Below are positions 9,255 to 18,489 of a stretch of DNA of 64,000 bases, piece by piece (positions within the stretch are counted from its first letter, which is position 1; each line of letters starts with the position of its first letter). Under the pieces are notes generated by a model, which saw only the letters and a list, made by a program, of their open reading frames with translations, was not told the DNA's origin and ran no database searches. A program made the position numbers and the translations under genes. Origin of the DNA: Psychrosphaera ytuae (GTDB lineage: Bacteria; Pseudomonadota; Gammaproteobacteria; Enterobacterales; Alteromonadaceae); NCBI RefSeq assembly GCF_017638545.1, contig NZ_CP072110.1:2666001-2730000 (forward strand), given 5' to 3'.

Positions 9255-9980
9255 TCAAAGTTTGAACTGGTCACCAAGATAAACTTGCTTAACGATCTCA
9301 CTTTCTAAAACTTCCGCTGGGGTGCCTTCGGCAATTAGCTCCCCATGACTAACGATATAGGCTTTTTCACAGACATCAAGTGTTTCACGGACATTATGAT
9401 CTGTAATTAACACGCCAATGCCCTTTGCCGTGAGTTGTTGAATAATTTTTTTGATATCGATCACTGAGATAGGATCAACACCAGCAAATGGTTCATCAAG
9501 CAAGATAATTTTAGGGTCTGCTGCAAGTGCTCGGGCAATTTCGACTCGACGTCGCTCACCACCGGATAGCGCCATACCCTGGCTATCTCGAATGTGGTCA
9601 ATATGAAATTCGGCGATTAAATCATCCAGTAAATCAGCTTGCTGGTTTGCGTCAATGTCTTTACGCATTTGCAAAACTGACATGATGTTTTGTGAAACCG
9701 TTAATTTTCTGAAGATAGAAGACTCTTGCGGCAGGTAGCCGATTCCTTTTCGAGCTCGAACGTGCATAGGTTCGTGACTCAAGTCTATGTCGTCGAGCTG
9801 AATCAAACCTTTATCATTTGGTACAAGGCCAACAATCATGTAAAAAGTTGTCGTTTTGCCAGCACCATTGGGGCCTAATAAGCCTACGACCTGGCCGGCT
9901 TCTACTGACAAGCTAACGTCTTTGACGACCTGTCGACTTTTATATGACTTCGCTAAATGTTGAGCGACTAACTTTGTCAT
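9255..9980 (-). CDS. lptB: LPS export ABC transporter ATPase LptB
   Basis: A 241-residue ABC ATPase with Walker A GPNGAGKTT (about 36-44), signature LSGGERRRVEIARAL and Walker B IILLDEPFAGVDP. It powers extraction of lipopolysaccharide from the inner membrane with LptF/LptG, which are encoded elsewhere. Its start overlaps the lptA stop by one base (TAATG), so the two are translationally coupled. All catalytic motifs appear intact. Confidence 0.98.
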   Translation of the reverse strand: MTKLVAQHLAKSYKSRQVVKDVSLSVEAGQVVGLLGPNGAGKTTTFYMIVGLVPNDKGLIQLDDIDLSHEPMHVRARKGIGYLPQESSIFRKLTVSQNIMSVLQMRKDIDANQQADLLDDLIAEFHIDHIRDSQGMALSGGERRRVEIARALAADPKIILLDEPFAGVDPISVIDIKKIIQQLTAKGIGVLITDHNVRETLDVCEKAYIVSHGELIAEGTPAEVLESEIVKQVYLGDQFKL

Positions 9981-10495
9981 TAATCGTTACCTGAATCTTT
10001 TTCGTTATTTGTTTTTGGCTTGATTTTGATGGTTGTTGTAACACGACCATTGTTCTCGGTGCCACCAACTGCTTTAACGCGTTTGTTTTCTAAATCGAAT
10101 GTAATGTTACCGTTTGCACTATCAACCACAGAACCGCCTTGACGATACTTTGCAGAGCCTCTCAATTCAAGAATTCGCTCGTTGACCAAATAGATGACTT
10201 CTGTCGCGTTCGCTTCTAGTTCATCGCCTTCTGAACTGCTCTGTGAAAAGGTAGCTGGACTGCCTTTTGCGATCAATTTTTCGGCGGCACCGTCTTTTGT
10301 GATGACATATAGCTCATCCGCTTTGATTTTCATCGAACCTTGGTTGATCTGAACATTACCTTTGAAAAACATAGTGTTCTTTTTAAAGTTTAAGTCTTGC
10401 TCTTGTGCATCGATAGTCAGGTCATCTGACGCCAATGCATTAAAAGTAGATAACAGAGTCAAACCCAGGGCTATAGCAAATTGTTTTATCGTCAT
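9980..10495 (-). CDS. lptA: Periplasmic LPS-bridge protein LptA
   Basis: A 171-residue periplasmic OstA-fold protein. A cleavable signal peptide covers about residues 1-22 ('ALGLTLLSTFNALAS'). The rest is repetitive beta strand with family phrases 'NTMFFKGNVQINQGSMKIKA' and 'RQGGSVVDSANG'. LptA oligomers form the bridge carrying LPS from LptC to LptD. It overlaps lptC by one base at its start and lptB by one base at its end, indicating tight coupling. Confidence 0.96.
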   Translation of the reverse strand: MTIKQFAIALGLTLLSTFNALASDDLTIDAQEQDLNFKKNTMFFKGNVQINQGSMKIKADELYVITKDGAAEKLIAKGSPATFSQSSSEGDELEANATEVIYLVNERILELRGSAKYRQGGSVVDSANGNITFDLENKRVKAVGGTENNGRVTTTIKIKPKTNNEKDSGND

Positions 10496-11046
10496 TATTG
10501 ATTTCCTTTCAGAATGGTTTGTACGTGTTTCGTCATTTTAACTCTGCCTTCTTTCAAATCAGCATTGAGTCCATATCCGGTAATGGTTGTTCTTTGTCCT
10601 TTAATAACAAACATTTTATCGGTTGTGACGAATTGTGAATTTAAATCGATTTCTAGAAAACTGGTTTCGATAGAATTAACCAGCTCGTTGTTGTCTAACT
10701 GTAACATTTGGACGTTTTCATCCAAGGTCAATTTACCATCTTGCATGTTGCCGACTTTGGCAGACAGTCGCCAATAGGGACTGTCGTTTTGGTAAATAAT
10801 AAATTCGGGTTGTTCAAAGTAGGTTAGATCTAAATCGGCAAAATGCTCCATCTTTTGCGAGAAGACTTCTTGTTTTAAATTGCCAGTGTGATCAAACAAC
10901 TCCTGATGTAGAAGCTTTGCAGTAAAATCTGGCACTAACACAGGGTCCGTATTACTGGCCGCTTGTTCCGTTGTATTAAAAGCGGGATACCACAGATAAA
11001 TACTGATCCCGATAAAAATAAGAAGGACGAGTAATTTCTTTGGCAT
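10495..11046 (-). CDS. lptC: LPS export protein LptC
   Basis: A 183-residue bitopic protein. One N-terminal transmembrane helix ('LLVLLIFIGISIYLWYPAF') is followed by a periplasmic OstA-like beta domain, with 'YQNDSPYWRLSAKVGNM' typical of LptC. It docks on LptB2FG and hands LPS to LptA. One-base start/stop overlaps with kdsC and lptA keep it in the same translation unit. Confidence 0.95.
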   Translation of the reverse strand: MPKKLLVLLIFIGISIYLWYPAFNTTEQAASNTDPVLVPDFTAKLLHQELFDHTGNLKQEVFSQKMEHFADLDLTYFEQPEFIIYQNDSPYWRLSAKVGNMQDGKLTLDENVQMLQLDNNELVNSIETSFLEIDLNSQFVTTDKMFVIKGQRTTITGYGLNADLKEGRVKMTKHVQTILKGNQ

Positions 11047-11612
11047 TAGCTGCTGGTTCCTGCAACAGTGGAGGTTAGGTAATGCTCGCCTTGTTGTGCC
11101 ATGATAATAAGGTCCGTTAATTCTCGGACAGCGCCTTTACCACCGCCTGTTACCGTAACGTAATCGGCAACTTGTTTGACGTATGGGTGACCGTCGCTAA
11201 CAGATACCGACAAACCTACTTTTCGCATCACAGGTAAATCCGGAAAGTCATCGCCGATAAAGCCTACTTGTTCAGCGCTGACGTTGAGGTCTTTGCACAA
11301 TTCTTGGTAGCCAATCAGTTTGGTTTCCATGCCTTGGTAGACGTATTTAACGCCTAAACTTGCCATACGGCGGGCGACAATTTCAGATTTTCTGCCTGTT
11401 ATAACTGCAACTTCAACGCCAGAGTTCATTAGAGCTTTGAGCCCAAAGCCATCTTTAGTGTTAAAGGCTTTGATTTCTTCACCGCTATTGCCCATATACA
11501 CAGAGCCATCAGAAAAAATACCATCAATATCACATATCAGGAGTTTTAATTGTTTGGCTTTGTTGATCACTTCTGTAGTGACGGGCTGATACCACTGTCC
11601 AAATAATTCCAT
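11046..11612 (-). CDS. kdsC: Kdo-8-phosphate phosphatase KdsC
   Basis: A 188-residue HAD-superfamily phosphatase of the C0 type. The catalytic DxD is in 'LLICDIDGIFSDG' (Asp28 and Asp30), with motif 'AVITGRKSEIVARR' and the acidic motif 'GFIGDDFPDLPVM'. It removes phosphate from Kdo-8-P to give Kdo for lipid A-core assembly. The start overlaps the kdsD stop (TAATG). Confidence 0.97.
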   Translation of the reverse strand: MELFGQWYQPVTTEVINKAKQLKLLICDIDGIFSDGSVYMGNSGEEIKAFNTKDGFGLKALMNSGVEVAVITGRKSEIVARRMASLGVKYVYQGMETKLIGYQELCKDLNVSAEQVGFIGDDFPDLPVMRKVGLSVSVSDGHPYVKQVADYVTVTGGGKGAVRELTDLIIMAQQGEHYLTSTVAGTSS

Positions 11613-12577
11613 TAGATAACCCCTGCTTTTAGCATGTCGTGCATGTTTAATGCGCCGAGAGGCTTGTGTTGAGCATCGACAATAAATAAAGCACTGATCT
11701 TCTTTTGTTCCATTAAGGATAGTGTTTCTGCAGCTAAAGTAGCGGGTTTACTTGTTACTGAGTTTTTGGTCATTACCTCAGTTATTACAGTGCTGAGATT
11801 TACTTGATCTTTATCCATCCAACGTCGAAGGTCACCATCGGTAAAGATGCCAACTAAAATGCCTTGTTGGTCTACAACACCTGTCATACCTAAGCCTTTG
11901 GCGGACATTTCGAATACGGCTTCTTTTACTGTGGCCTGCTGAGTGACGAGAGGTAAGCGTTCGTCGCTGTGCATAATATCTGAGTTGGTAAGTAATAACT
12001 TACGGCCCAGAGACCCACCAGGGTGACTTAAGGCAAAATCTTCGGCAGTAAAGCCACGAGCTTCTAATAAACTTACTGCTAACGCATCACCGAGTACTAA
12101 ACTAGCGGTTGTTGAAGCTGTTGGCGCTAGGCCTAGTGGACACGCTTCTTTTTCGACACCTGCATAAAGGTGAATGTCGCTGTTTTTCGCTAGGGTTGAA
12201 TTGGGGTTTCCGGTCATAGAGATGATGCTACAGCCGATTCGCTTGAGGACGGGCAGTAGAGAAACTAACTCGGCTGTTTCACCGCTGTTCGACAATGCCA
12301 AAACAACATCTTGCTTGGTAAACATACCTAAGTCGCCATGACTGGCTTCACCAGGGTGTACATAAAATGCCGGACTGCCGGTACTGGCGAGGGTCGCGGC
12401 AATTTTATTGGCGATATGACCTGACTTGCCCATGCCGGTTACAACAACCCGCCCTTGGCCTTTTAAGATTGTCTCGCAAGCTTCTGAAAAATGTTGGTCA
12501 CAAGACTGAACCAATCCTTCAATAGCCTGTTTTTCAATATCAATAACGCGCAATGCTGATTGAATGAAATCCGTCAT
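11612..12577 (-). CDS. kdsD: Arabinose-5-phosphate isomerase KdsD
   Basis: About 321 residues from ATG 12577, preferred over a TTG four codons upstream because GGAA precedes it at a good distance. An N-terminal SIS domain ('TGMGKSGHIANKIAATLAST' and 'HPGEASHGDLGM') is followed by two CBS domains (about 205-320). It converts ribulose-5-P to arabinose-5-P, the first committed step toward Kdo. It lies immediately downstream of the cation antiporter gene. Confidence 0.97.
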   Translation of the reverse strand: MTDFIQSALRVIDIEKQAIEGLVQSCDQHFSEACETILKGQGRVVVTGMGKSGHIANKIAATLASTGSPAFYVHPGEASHGDLGMFTKQDVVLALSNSGETAELVSLLPVLKRIGCSIISMTGNPNSTLAKNSDIHLYAGVEKEACPLGLAPTASTTASLVLGDALAVSLLEARGFTAEDFALSHPGGSLGRKLLLTNSDIMHSDERLPLVTQQATVKEAVFEMSAKGLGMTGVVDQQGILVGIFTDGDLRRWMDKDQVNLSTVITEVMTKNSVTSKPATLAAETLSLMEQKKISALFIVDAQHKPLGALNMHDMLKAGVI

Positions 12578-12592
12578 AGAATATTCCAATGA

Positions 12593-13555
12593 TTAACTAA
12601 ACAGTAGGTATTGATAGCCTAGGAAAGCGATAAACAAAATGCCGCCTTCGATGCGATTAATACGGCGAGTACGCTTGCCAAAACTCATTGCCATAACAAG
12701 CAATAGTAGTGTTGCACCTATCATTACAAAAACGTCACGAGAGGCAGCGGCAGGATCAATCGCACTTGGATGAATAAGCGCACCGGCGGATAAAACGGCT
12801 AAAATATTGAAGATGTTAGAGCCGATCACATTACCAATTGCCATGTCATCTTCGCCTTTCAAAACACCTGCAACACTTGCTGCAAGCTCAGGCAAGCTGG
12901 TCCCTAATGCAATAATTGTTAAACCAATAACCAACTCACTAATGCCAAAGTACTGAGCAATTTCTACCGCGGCGTCGACTAAAAAGTGGGCACTTAACGG
13001 TAATAAAATTAAACCTGCAACAACCCAAAATACAGCGTGAGATGTCGGTAGTCCCTCAGGAATGTCGTCTTCGCTATCGGCAATGAGTGGGTCTGGCTCT
13101 TGGCTTGGACGTTTGGACAAATAAATTAAAAAGCCAATAAATCCAAAAAACAGAATAAAGAGTAGTAGACCTTCATTAAAAGAAAGGTAGTTATCGCTTA
13201 ACACCCACCATGCGAGTAAAGTAAAACCAAGTAAAATTGGCATTTCGCGTTTTAACGTGGTTGAAGATACCAAAATTGGCCTTACTAATGTGGTCAAACC
13301 AAGAACAAGTAGTATGTTGGTAATATTGGAGCCAATTGCATTACCTACAGACGTATCTGTAGCGCCTTTTAAGGCAGCATTAGCTGAAACCATAATTTCA
13401 GGTGCAGAAGAGCCCATTGCTACTATGGTTAAACCGATGATCATAGGCGAAATACCTAAATTTCGAGCAAAACCAGAGGCTCCATAAACAAATTTGTCGG
13501 CGCTCCATACCAACACAGCGAAAGAAATGATCAGTATTACTGAAGCGATTAGCAT
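12593..13555 (-). CDS. caxA: Calcium/sodium antiporter (CaxA/YrbG family)
   Basis: A 320-residue inner-membrane protein with about ten hydrophobic segments arranged as two inverted Na_Ca_ex repeats. Their alpha-motifs are 'GSSAPEIMVSANAALKG' and 'GTSLPELAASVAGVLKG', each followed by an 'AIGN/VGNAIGSN' stretch. An acidic hydrophilic loop joins the halves. E. coli yrbG occupies the same site, first in the kdsD-kdsC-lpt run and divergent from mlaF. Ca2+ as substrate is inferred from the family. Confidence 0.92.
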   Translation of the reverse strand: MLIASVILIISFAVLVWSADKFVYGASGFARNLGISPMIIGLTIVAMGSSAPEIMVSANAALKGATDTSVGNAIGSNITNILLVLGLTTLVRPILVSSTTLKREMPILLGFTLLAWWVLSDNYLSFNEGLLLFILFFGFIGFLIYLSKRPSQEPDPLIADSEDDIPEGLPTSHAVFWVVAGLILLPLSAHFLVDAAVEIAQYFGISELVIGLTIIALGTSLPELAASVAGVLKGEDDMAIGNVIGSNIFNILAVLSAGALIHPSAIDPAAASRDVFVMIGATLLLLVMAMSFGKRTRRINRIEGGILFIAFLGYQYLLFS

Positions 13556-13794
13556 AAGAAATTTACTTTACGTATCTAGAAATATTGCCGTTATTGTGGC
13601 GTTTGTGAGCTAAGAAAGCAAAGTAAATTGGTGGTTTTTAACGATATCTATTCAAAAGTTGAGCAATTGCAAACAAGGGATAAACTTATTTGTAGGTTTA
13701 ACAAATTTTAACATTTGGGGCATAGCTAAATTGCTATTTAATCAATACAATACCAACCTTGAATTTTTAATGTCACAGAGTGTGCGAGGGATGA

Positions 13795-14628
13795 GTGAGT
13801 AATCAGTCAAGCAACACGGCATCTGAACAAGAGATGCTGGTAGAGATCAAAAATGTGACATTTTCTCGTGGCGACCGCGTTATCTACGACAATGTAAGTT
13901 TGTCAGTGCCCAAAGGTAAGATCACCGCAATCATGGGGCCAAGCGGAATCGGCAAAACCACCATGTTACGCTTAATCGGCGGACAGCTCTCACCCGATTC
14001 TGGGGACATATTTGTCGACGGCCAAAACATTCCAAAACTCAACCGTTCTCAATTGTACAAAGCTCGTGAAAAAATGAGCATGCTATTTCAAAGTGGTGCA
14101 TTGTTTACTGACATGTCCGTTTTTGACAATGTTGCGTTTCCGATCCGCGAACATACAAATCTTCCTGAAGACATAGTTCGCTCTATGGTGTTATTGAAGT
14201 TAGAGGCAGTTGGTTTGCGCGGTGCTCGTGATTTAATGCCTGCAGAGCTATCAGGTGGCATGGCACGTCGCGCGGCACTCGCTCGGTCTATCGCTTTAGA
14301 TCCTAATTTAATCATGTACGATGAGCCTTTTGTCGGACAGGACCCCATTTCTATGGGCGTGTTGGTGCGATTGATTCGCGACCTTAACACTACGCTCAAT
14401 CTTACCAGTATTATTGTTTCTCATGACGTAAAAGAAGTTATGGACATCGCCGACTATATATTCATCATGGCGGACAAACGGGTTATCGGTCACGGTTCAC
14501 GTGATGAGTTGTTAAATAGTGATTCTGAGTTAGTAAAACAATTCTTGAAGGGCGAAGCTGACGGACCTGTGCCGTTTCATTATGCCGCTGAGCCACTAGC
14601 ACAAGACGTTATGATGGAAGTCAAATGA
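13795..14628 (+). CDS. mlaF: Phospholipid transport ATPase MlaF
   Basis: A 277-residue ABC ATPase with Walker A GPSGIGKTT, the signature 'LSGGMARRAALARSI' (the GGMARR form typical of MlaF) and Walker B 'LIMYDEPFVGQDP'. The GTG start at 13795 has a GAGG about ten bases upstream; an ATG at codon 14 is an alternative. With MlaE, MlaD and MlaB it forms the inner-membrane complex that maintains outer-membrane lipid asymmetry. It is first in the operon, divergent from caxA across 239 bp that hold no other gene. It overlaps mlaE by 4 bases. Confidence 0.96.
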   Translation: MSNQSSNTASEQEMLVEIKNVTFSRGDRVIYDNVSLSVPKGKITAIMGPSGIGKTTMLRLIGGQLSPDSGDIFVDGQNIPKLNRSQLYKAREKMSMLFQSGALFTDMSVFDNVAFPIREHTNLPEDIVRSMVLLKLEAVGLRGARDLMPAELSGGMARRAALARSIALDPNLIMYDEPFVGQDPISMGVLVRLIRDLNTTLNLTSIIVSHDVKEVMDIADYIFIMADKRVIGHGSRDELLNSDSELVKQFLKGEADGPVPFHYAAEPLAQDVMMEVK

Positions 14629-15401
14629 GAGTATTTCAATCATTAGGAAGAAAAACCATAGACAGAACCGCTTCGATGGGGCGGGCTGCTATGATGCTAT
14701 CAGGCGCTATTTTTGGACGTTTTAATCCGATTCGTGCGTTTCCGCTGTTTTTAAAACAGGTTTATGTTGTTGGCGTTTTGTCTCTTATCATCATTCTAGT
14801 ATCAGGCCTATTTATCGGTATGGTATTAGCGCTTCAAGGTTACACTGTACTTATCGATTACGGTGCAGAAGAAAGTTTAGGGCCAATGGTTTCGTTGGCG
14901 TTATTAAGAGAATTAGGGCCAGTGGTTACCGCGCTGCTATTTGCGGGTCGAGCGGGTTCAGCTCTGACCGCAGAAATTGGCTTGATGAAAGCGACAGAAC
15001 AGCTGACGTCACTGGAGATGATGGCTGTTGACCCGATTAAACGAGTGGTCGCTCCGCGTTTTTGGGCTGGTGTGTTTAGTATGCCAATATTGGCTTTATT
15101 ATTTTCGTCAGTCGGTATTTTAGGTGGTCACATCGTGGGTGTTGAATGGCTTGGCGTTGACCATGGAAGCTTCTGGTCAATTATGCAAGCTAATGTCGAC
15201 TTCACTAAAGATATTTTAAACGGTGTGATCAAAAGTGTTGTGTTTGCGTTTGTTGTTACCTGGATAGCGTTATATCGAGGTTATGATGCAATTCCTACTT
15301 CAGAAGGGATCAGTCAAGCAACAACTCGTACCGTGGTTCAGTCTTCATTAGCCGTTTTGGGTTTAGATTTTGTGTTAACTGCCCTTATGTTTGGCGCTTA
15401 A
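14625..15401 (+). CDS. mlaE: Phospholipid transport permease MlaE
   Basis: A 258-residue permease with an N-terminal amphipathic stretch and about five transmembrane helices. Family signatures seen are 'ALLFAGRAGSALTAEIGLMKATEQL' (split in the protein as the conserved cytoplasmic coupling region) and 'GYDAIPTSEGISQATTRTVV'. It dimerises within MlaFEDB. Its ATG overlaps the mlaF stop (ATGA), showing translational coupling. Full length. Confidence 0.96.
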   Translation: MRVFQSLGRKTIDRTASMGRAAMMLSGAIFGRFNPIRAFPLFLKQVYVVGVLSLIIILVSGLFIGMVLALQGYTVLIDYGAEESLGPMVSLALLRELGPVVTALLFAGRAGSALTAEIGLMKATEQLTSLEMMAVDPIKRVVAPRFWAGVFSMPILALLFSSVGILGGHIVGVEWLGVDHGSFWSIMQANVDFTKDILNGVIKSVVFAFVVTWIALYRGYDAIPTSEGISQATTRTVVQSSLAVLGLDFVLTALMFGA

Positions 15402-15417
15402 CGAAAGGATTATAAAA

Positions 15418-15888
15418 ATGACATCTCGTAAAGTAGAAATATTAGTTGGATTTTTTGTTGCGCTGGGAATTGCCGCAGTGCTGTTTTTGGCCCTAAATGT
15501 AGCGAGTCAAGGTGTGACAGGCTCGGGCGAAACCTATCAACTCAAAGCTAAGTTCAGCAACATAGGTGGGCTTAAAGTACGCTCTGCCGTAAAAGTAGGT
15601 GGTGTTGTCGTTGGCCGTGTTGAGTCAATCGAGTTAGACCCAGTCGATTATGCGCCAGTAGCGACCTTGGCCATTGATGCCAAATACGATAATTTTCCAG
15701 ATACCAGCTCGGTTGCTATTTTAACTTCAGGTTTATTAGGCGAGCAGTACCTCGGCTTAGTACCTGGTTTTATTGATGAAACCGTCGAAATCTTAAAAGA
15801 TGGTGATTACATTGAAGACACCAAGTCAGCTTTAGTACTCGAAGAGCTAATTGGTCAATTCTTATTTAATCAAGGGAGCGATGATTAA
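15418..15888 (+). CDS. mlaD: MCE-domain lipid-binding protein MlaD
   Basis: About 156 residues from ATG 15418, chosen over 15391 because AAAGGA precedes it. A single N-terminal transmembrane anchor ('ILVGFFVALGIAAVLFLAL') is followed by one MCE domain (about 38-118), with the hallmark 'FSNIGGLKVRSAVKVGGVVVG'. MlaD hexamers form the hydrophobic pore through which lipids pass between MlaC and MlaFE. It lies between mlaE and mlaC. Confidence 0.95.
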   Translation: MTSRKVEILVGFFVALGIAAVLFLALNVASQGVTGSGETYQLKAKFSNIGGLKVRSAVKVGGVVVGRVESIELDPVDYAPVATLAIDAKYDNFPDTSSVAILTSGLLGEQYLGLVPGFIDETVEILKDGDYIEDTKSALVLEELIGQFLFNQGSDD

Positions 15889-15891
15889 CCC

Positions 15892-16536
15892 ATGAAACGT
15901 ATTAGTATTGCCGCGTTATTTATTGTTTTAGCTGGTTTTTTATCACCAGCAGCAGTCGCTGATCACAATGCCAATGACCCATTTAAATTGGTTCGTGAAG
16001 TTGCCGACGGATTGTTTAGTCGTATTGCCAATGAACAAGCTCAAATAAAACAAAACCCAGAAGTCTTGCGTACGATCGTCGCTGAGGAGTTGGCACCATC
16101 GATAAACCACAAGTATGCTGCCGCCATGGTACTGGGCCGTTATCGCAACGATACGACGGAAGAGCAACGCGAAAAATATTACGATGCGTTTCAAAAATAC
16201 TTAATTGCTACCTATGCAGGGATTTTAACCTTGTATGACGATCAACAAGTGGTATTTGAACCGGCTTACGCAATTGATGGCCAAAAGATCGTGGTAGTAA
16301 AAACTCGCGTGTTGGACGAAGGCAAACCTGACATCCGAATCGACTTTAAACTTCGTAAAAACTCCAAAACCGATGAGTGGAGTGCCTACGATATGGTCGC
16401 TGAAGGTATTTCAGTTTTGGACAGCAAACGCGCAGAGCTTCAGGGTTTAATTCGCCAGCAAGGGTTAGATTCTGTGACGGCTTTACTGCTAGAAAAAGCC
16501 GAAAAGCCAATTGAAAAGAAAGAATTAGGGGTCTAG
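15892..16536 (+). CDS. mlaC: Periplasmic phospholipid carrier MlaC
   Basis: A 214-residue periplasmic protein. A signal peptide covers about residues 1-23, ending 'SPAAVADHN'. The mature domain has MlaC/Ttg2D traits ('YAAAMVLGRYRNDTTEEQRE', 'WSAYDMVAEGISVLDSKRAE'). It shuttles lipids between the outer-membrane MlaA complex and MlaD. The gap to mlaD is 3 bases. mlaA is not in this window. Confidence 0.95.
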   Translation: MKRISIAALFIVLAGFLSPAAVADHNANDPFKLVREVADGLFSRIANEQAQIKQNPEVLRTIVAEELAPSINHKYAAAMVLGRYRNDTTEEQREKYYDAFQKYLIATYAGILTLYDDQQVVFEPAYAIDGQKIVVVKTRVLDEGKPDIRIDFKLRKNSKTDEWSAYDMVAEGISVLDSKRAELQGLIRQQGLDSVTALLLEKAEKPIEKKELGV

Positions 16537-16539
16537 TTT

Positions 16540-16833
16540 ATGACCATGTCGATGTCTGTCCAAGGTCAGGTGTTAACAGTGACTGGAGACCTAGATCGGT
16601 TTGTATTGGGTAACACCAAACATTACCAATTTCCGGCCGTGTCAGGTGATGTCACGGTCGACTTGGCCAAAGTGACGAGCGTAGACACAGCAGGCCTAGC
16701 TTGGGTCTTAAAGCTTGTTGGCTTTTATAAAAGCAGACAGCAAGCCGTTCTTATTAGCAACGAGCCACAGCAATTAATTGCATTGGCTAGTATTAGCAAC
16801 GCATTAAATTTGTTACCATTGAAGAATTCTTAA
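16540..16833 (+). CDS. mlaB: STAS-domain protein MlaB
   Basis: A 97-residue STAS domain protein with the conserved 'VTSVDTAGLAWVLKL' helix cap; the threonine in DTAGLA is the key contact residue known for MlaB. It binds MlaF in the cytoplasm and stabilises the transporter. It follows mlaC by 3 bases and closes the mla set before ibaG. Confidence 0.93.
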   Translation: MTMSMSVQGQVLTVTGDLDRFVLGNTKHYQFPAVSGDVTVDLAKVTSVDTAGLAWVLKLVGFYKSRQQAVLISNEPQQLIALASISNALNLLPLKNS

Positions 16834-16859
16834 ACTCGTCGTTTAAATTTGGATTCGTG

Positions 16860-17117
16860 ATGGATATAGATAAAATCAAACAGGTGTTAACTGAGCAGTT
16901 AGAGTTAACCGAAGTTATCGTAAAATCAGATGGTTCTCACTATCAAATCACTGCCGTAGGTGATTGTTTTGAATCTCTTTCTCGTGTAAAACAACAACAG
17001 CTAGTATACAAACCTTTACTTGCGAGTATCGCTGACGGTAGCATGCATGCTGTTAGTATTAAAACGTACACGCCTCAAGCGTGGGAAAAAGACAAAAAAC
17101 TTCAATCACTGCTGTAG
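16860..17117 (+). CDS. ibaG: BolA-like protein IbaG
   Basis: An 85-residue BolA/IbaG protein. A GTG lies one codon before the ATG at 16860. Typical elements are 'VIVKSDGSHYQITAVGDCFE', 'SRVKQQQLVYKPL' and the C-terminal 'MHAVSIKTYTPQAW'. IbaG binds monothiol glutaredoxin with a [2Fe-2S] cluster and is linked to acid resistance and envelope control in relatives. Its position between mlaB and murA is the conserved one. Confidence 0.94.
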   Translation: MDIDKIKQVLTEQLELTEVIVKSDGSHYQITAVGDCFESLSRVKQQQLVYKPLLASIADGSMHAVSIKTYTPQAWEKDKKLQSLL

Positions 17118-17128
17118 AACCAATCCAT

Positions 17129-18388
17129 ATGGAAAAATTGCTTATCAAAGGTGGCAACCCTTTAATGGGAGAAGTCACTATCTCAGGCGCCAAAAATGCA
17201 GCGCTACCTATTCTTATCAGCTCTATTCTTTCGTCTGAGCCTTGCGTATTCAAAAATGTACCTGATTTACGTGATATCACTTTTACTTGCCAGCTATTAG
17301 AGCAATTCGGCACCAAAGTCGAAAACAAAGGCAAAGAGATCCACATTGACGCAGGGCCAATTAACTCTACCCATGCGCCTTATGAGCTAGTACACAGAAT
17401 GCGTGCGTCAATCCTTGTATTAGGGCCATTGTTGGCGCGATTTGGTCATGCAGAAGTTTCGTTACCAGGTGGCTGTGCTATCGGTGCACGACCTGTAGAT
17501 CTTCACATTGAAGGTTTGAAAAAACTCGGTGCAGAAATTACCGTCGAAGCCGGTTATGTTAACGCCAAAGTAGACGGTCGTTTAAAAGGCGCTCGTATTT
17601 ACATGAGTACAATCAGCGTTGGTGCCACAGAAAACCTAATGATGGCTGCAGTACTTGCCGAAGGTACAACGATTTTAGAAAACGCCGCACGTGAACCAGA
17701 AATTGTTGATTTGGCAGTTTGCCTAAACAAAATGGGTGCGAAGATCACAGGCGCAGGTAGTAATAATATTGTTATTGAAGGTGTTGAGTCACTAACAGGC
17801 TGTGAGCACACAGTGTTACCAGACAGAATCGAAACAGGTACGTTCTTAGTGGCGGCGGCAGTAACGGGCGGTCATGTAGTTTGTAAAAACACTGACTATC
17901 GTTTAGTAGAGCCAGTGATTGAAAAGCTAAGAGATGCCAACGCATTAGTGAGTTGGGATGAGGATAGCATCACCATCGATATGCGTGGACGTGAGCTCAA
18001 AGCTGTAAACATAAAAACTTTGCCTCACCCAGGCTTTCCAACGGATATGCAGGCGCAGTTCACTATTTTGAATGTGGTGGCAAATGGAGTTGGTACCATT
18101 ACCGAAACAATTTTTGAAAACCGCTTTATGCACGTTCCTGAATTACGTCGTATGGGAGCCAATATCCAACTAGAAGGCAATACGGCAATTTGTCCAGAGT
18201 CGAGCCGTCTGACAGGTGCTCAAGTTGTATCGACGGACCTTCGCGCTTCGGCGAGTTTGGTTATTGCAGGCTTGATAGCCGAAGGCACTACGCAACTTGA
18301 TGAAGTGTTTCATATTGACCGAGGCTACGAAAACATAGAACAAAAGTTTGTTGCGTTAGGTGCGGATATTACACGCGTCGACGATTAA
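17129..18388 (+). CDS. murA: UDP-N-acetylglucosamine 1-carboxyvinyltransferase MurA
   Basis: A 419-residue enzyme from ATG 17129, the same length as E. coli MurA; the frame extends upstream into ibaG and that extension is rejected. It catalyses the first committed peptidoglycan step, transfer of enolpyruvyl from PEP to UDP-GlcNAc. The catalytic, fosfomycin-target cysteine is present in 'SLPGGCAIGARPVDL', so fosfomycin sensitivity at the target is expected. Also seen: 'SGAKNAALPIL' and 'DRIETGTFLVAAA'. It is followed by a strong bidirectional hairpin shared with oxyR. Confidence 0.98.
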   Translation: MEKLLIKGGNPLMGEVTISGAKNAALPILISSILSSEPCVFKNVPDLRDITFTCQLLEQFGTKVENKGKEIHIDAGPINSTHAPYELVHRMRASILVLGPLLARFGHAEVSLPGGCAIGARPVDLHIEGLKKLGAEITVEAGYVNAKVDGRLKGARIYMSTISVGATENLMMAAVLAEGTTILENAAREPEIVDLAVCLNKMGAKITGAGSNNIVIEGVESLTGCEHTVLPDRIETGTFLVAAAVTGGHVVCKNTDYRLVEPVIEKLRDANALVSWDEDSITIDMRGRELKAVNIKTLPHPGFPTDMQAQFTILNVVANGVGTITETIFENRFMHVPELRRMGANIQLEGNTAICPESSRLTGAQVVSTDLRASASLVIAGLIAEGTTQLDEVFHIDRGYENIEQKFVALGADITRVDD

Positions 18389-18441
18389 CTTCGGTGCACT
18401 GATAAATACTGATTAACACTGAAACACACATGGTATTCACT

Positions 18442-18468
18442 AAAAGGCAGCGATTAAGCTGCCTTTTT
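18442..18468. terminator. Bidirectional terminator between murA and oxyR
   Basis: AAAAGGCAGC/GCTGCCTTTTT stem with a 6-base loop. It has a T-run on the plus strand and an A-run before it, so it can terminate both convergent genes. Confidence 0.88.
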
Positions 18469-18489
18469 ATTTAACCGCTAACAAACCTG

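Noticed and set aside
17081..17128. Upstream extension of murA overlapping ibaG
   Set aside because: ATG 17129 gives exactly the usual 419 residues; the extension is the out-of-frame tail of ibaG.
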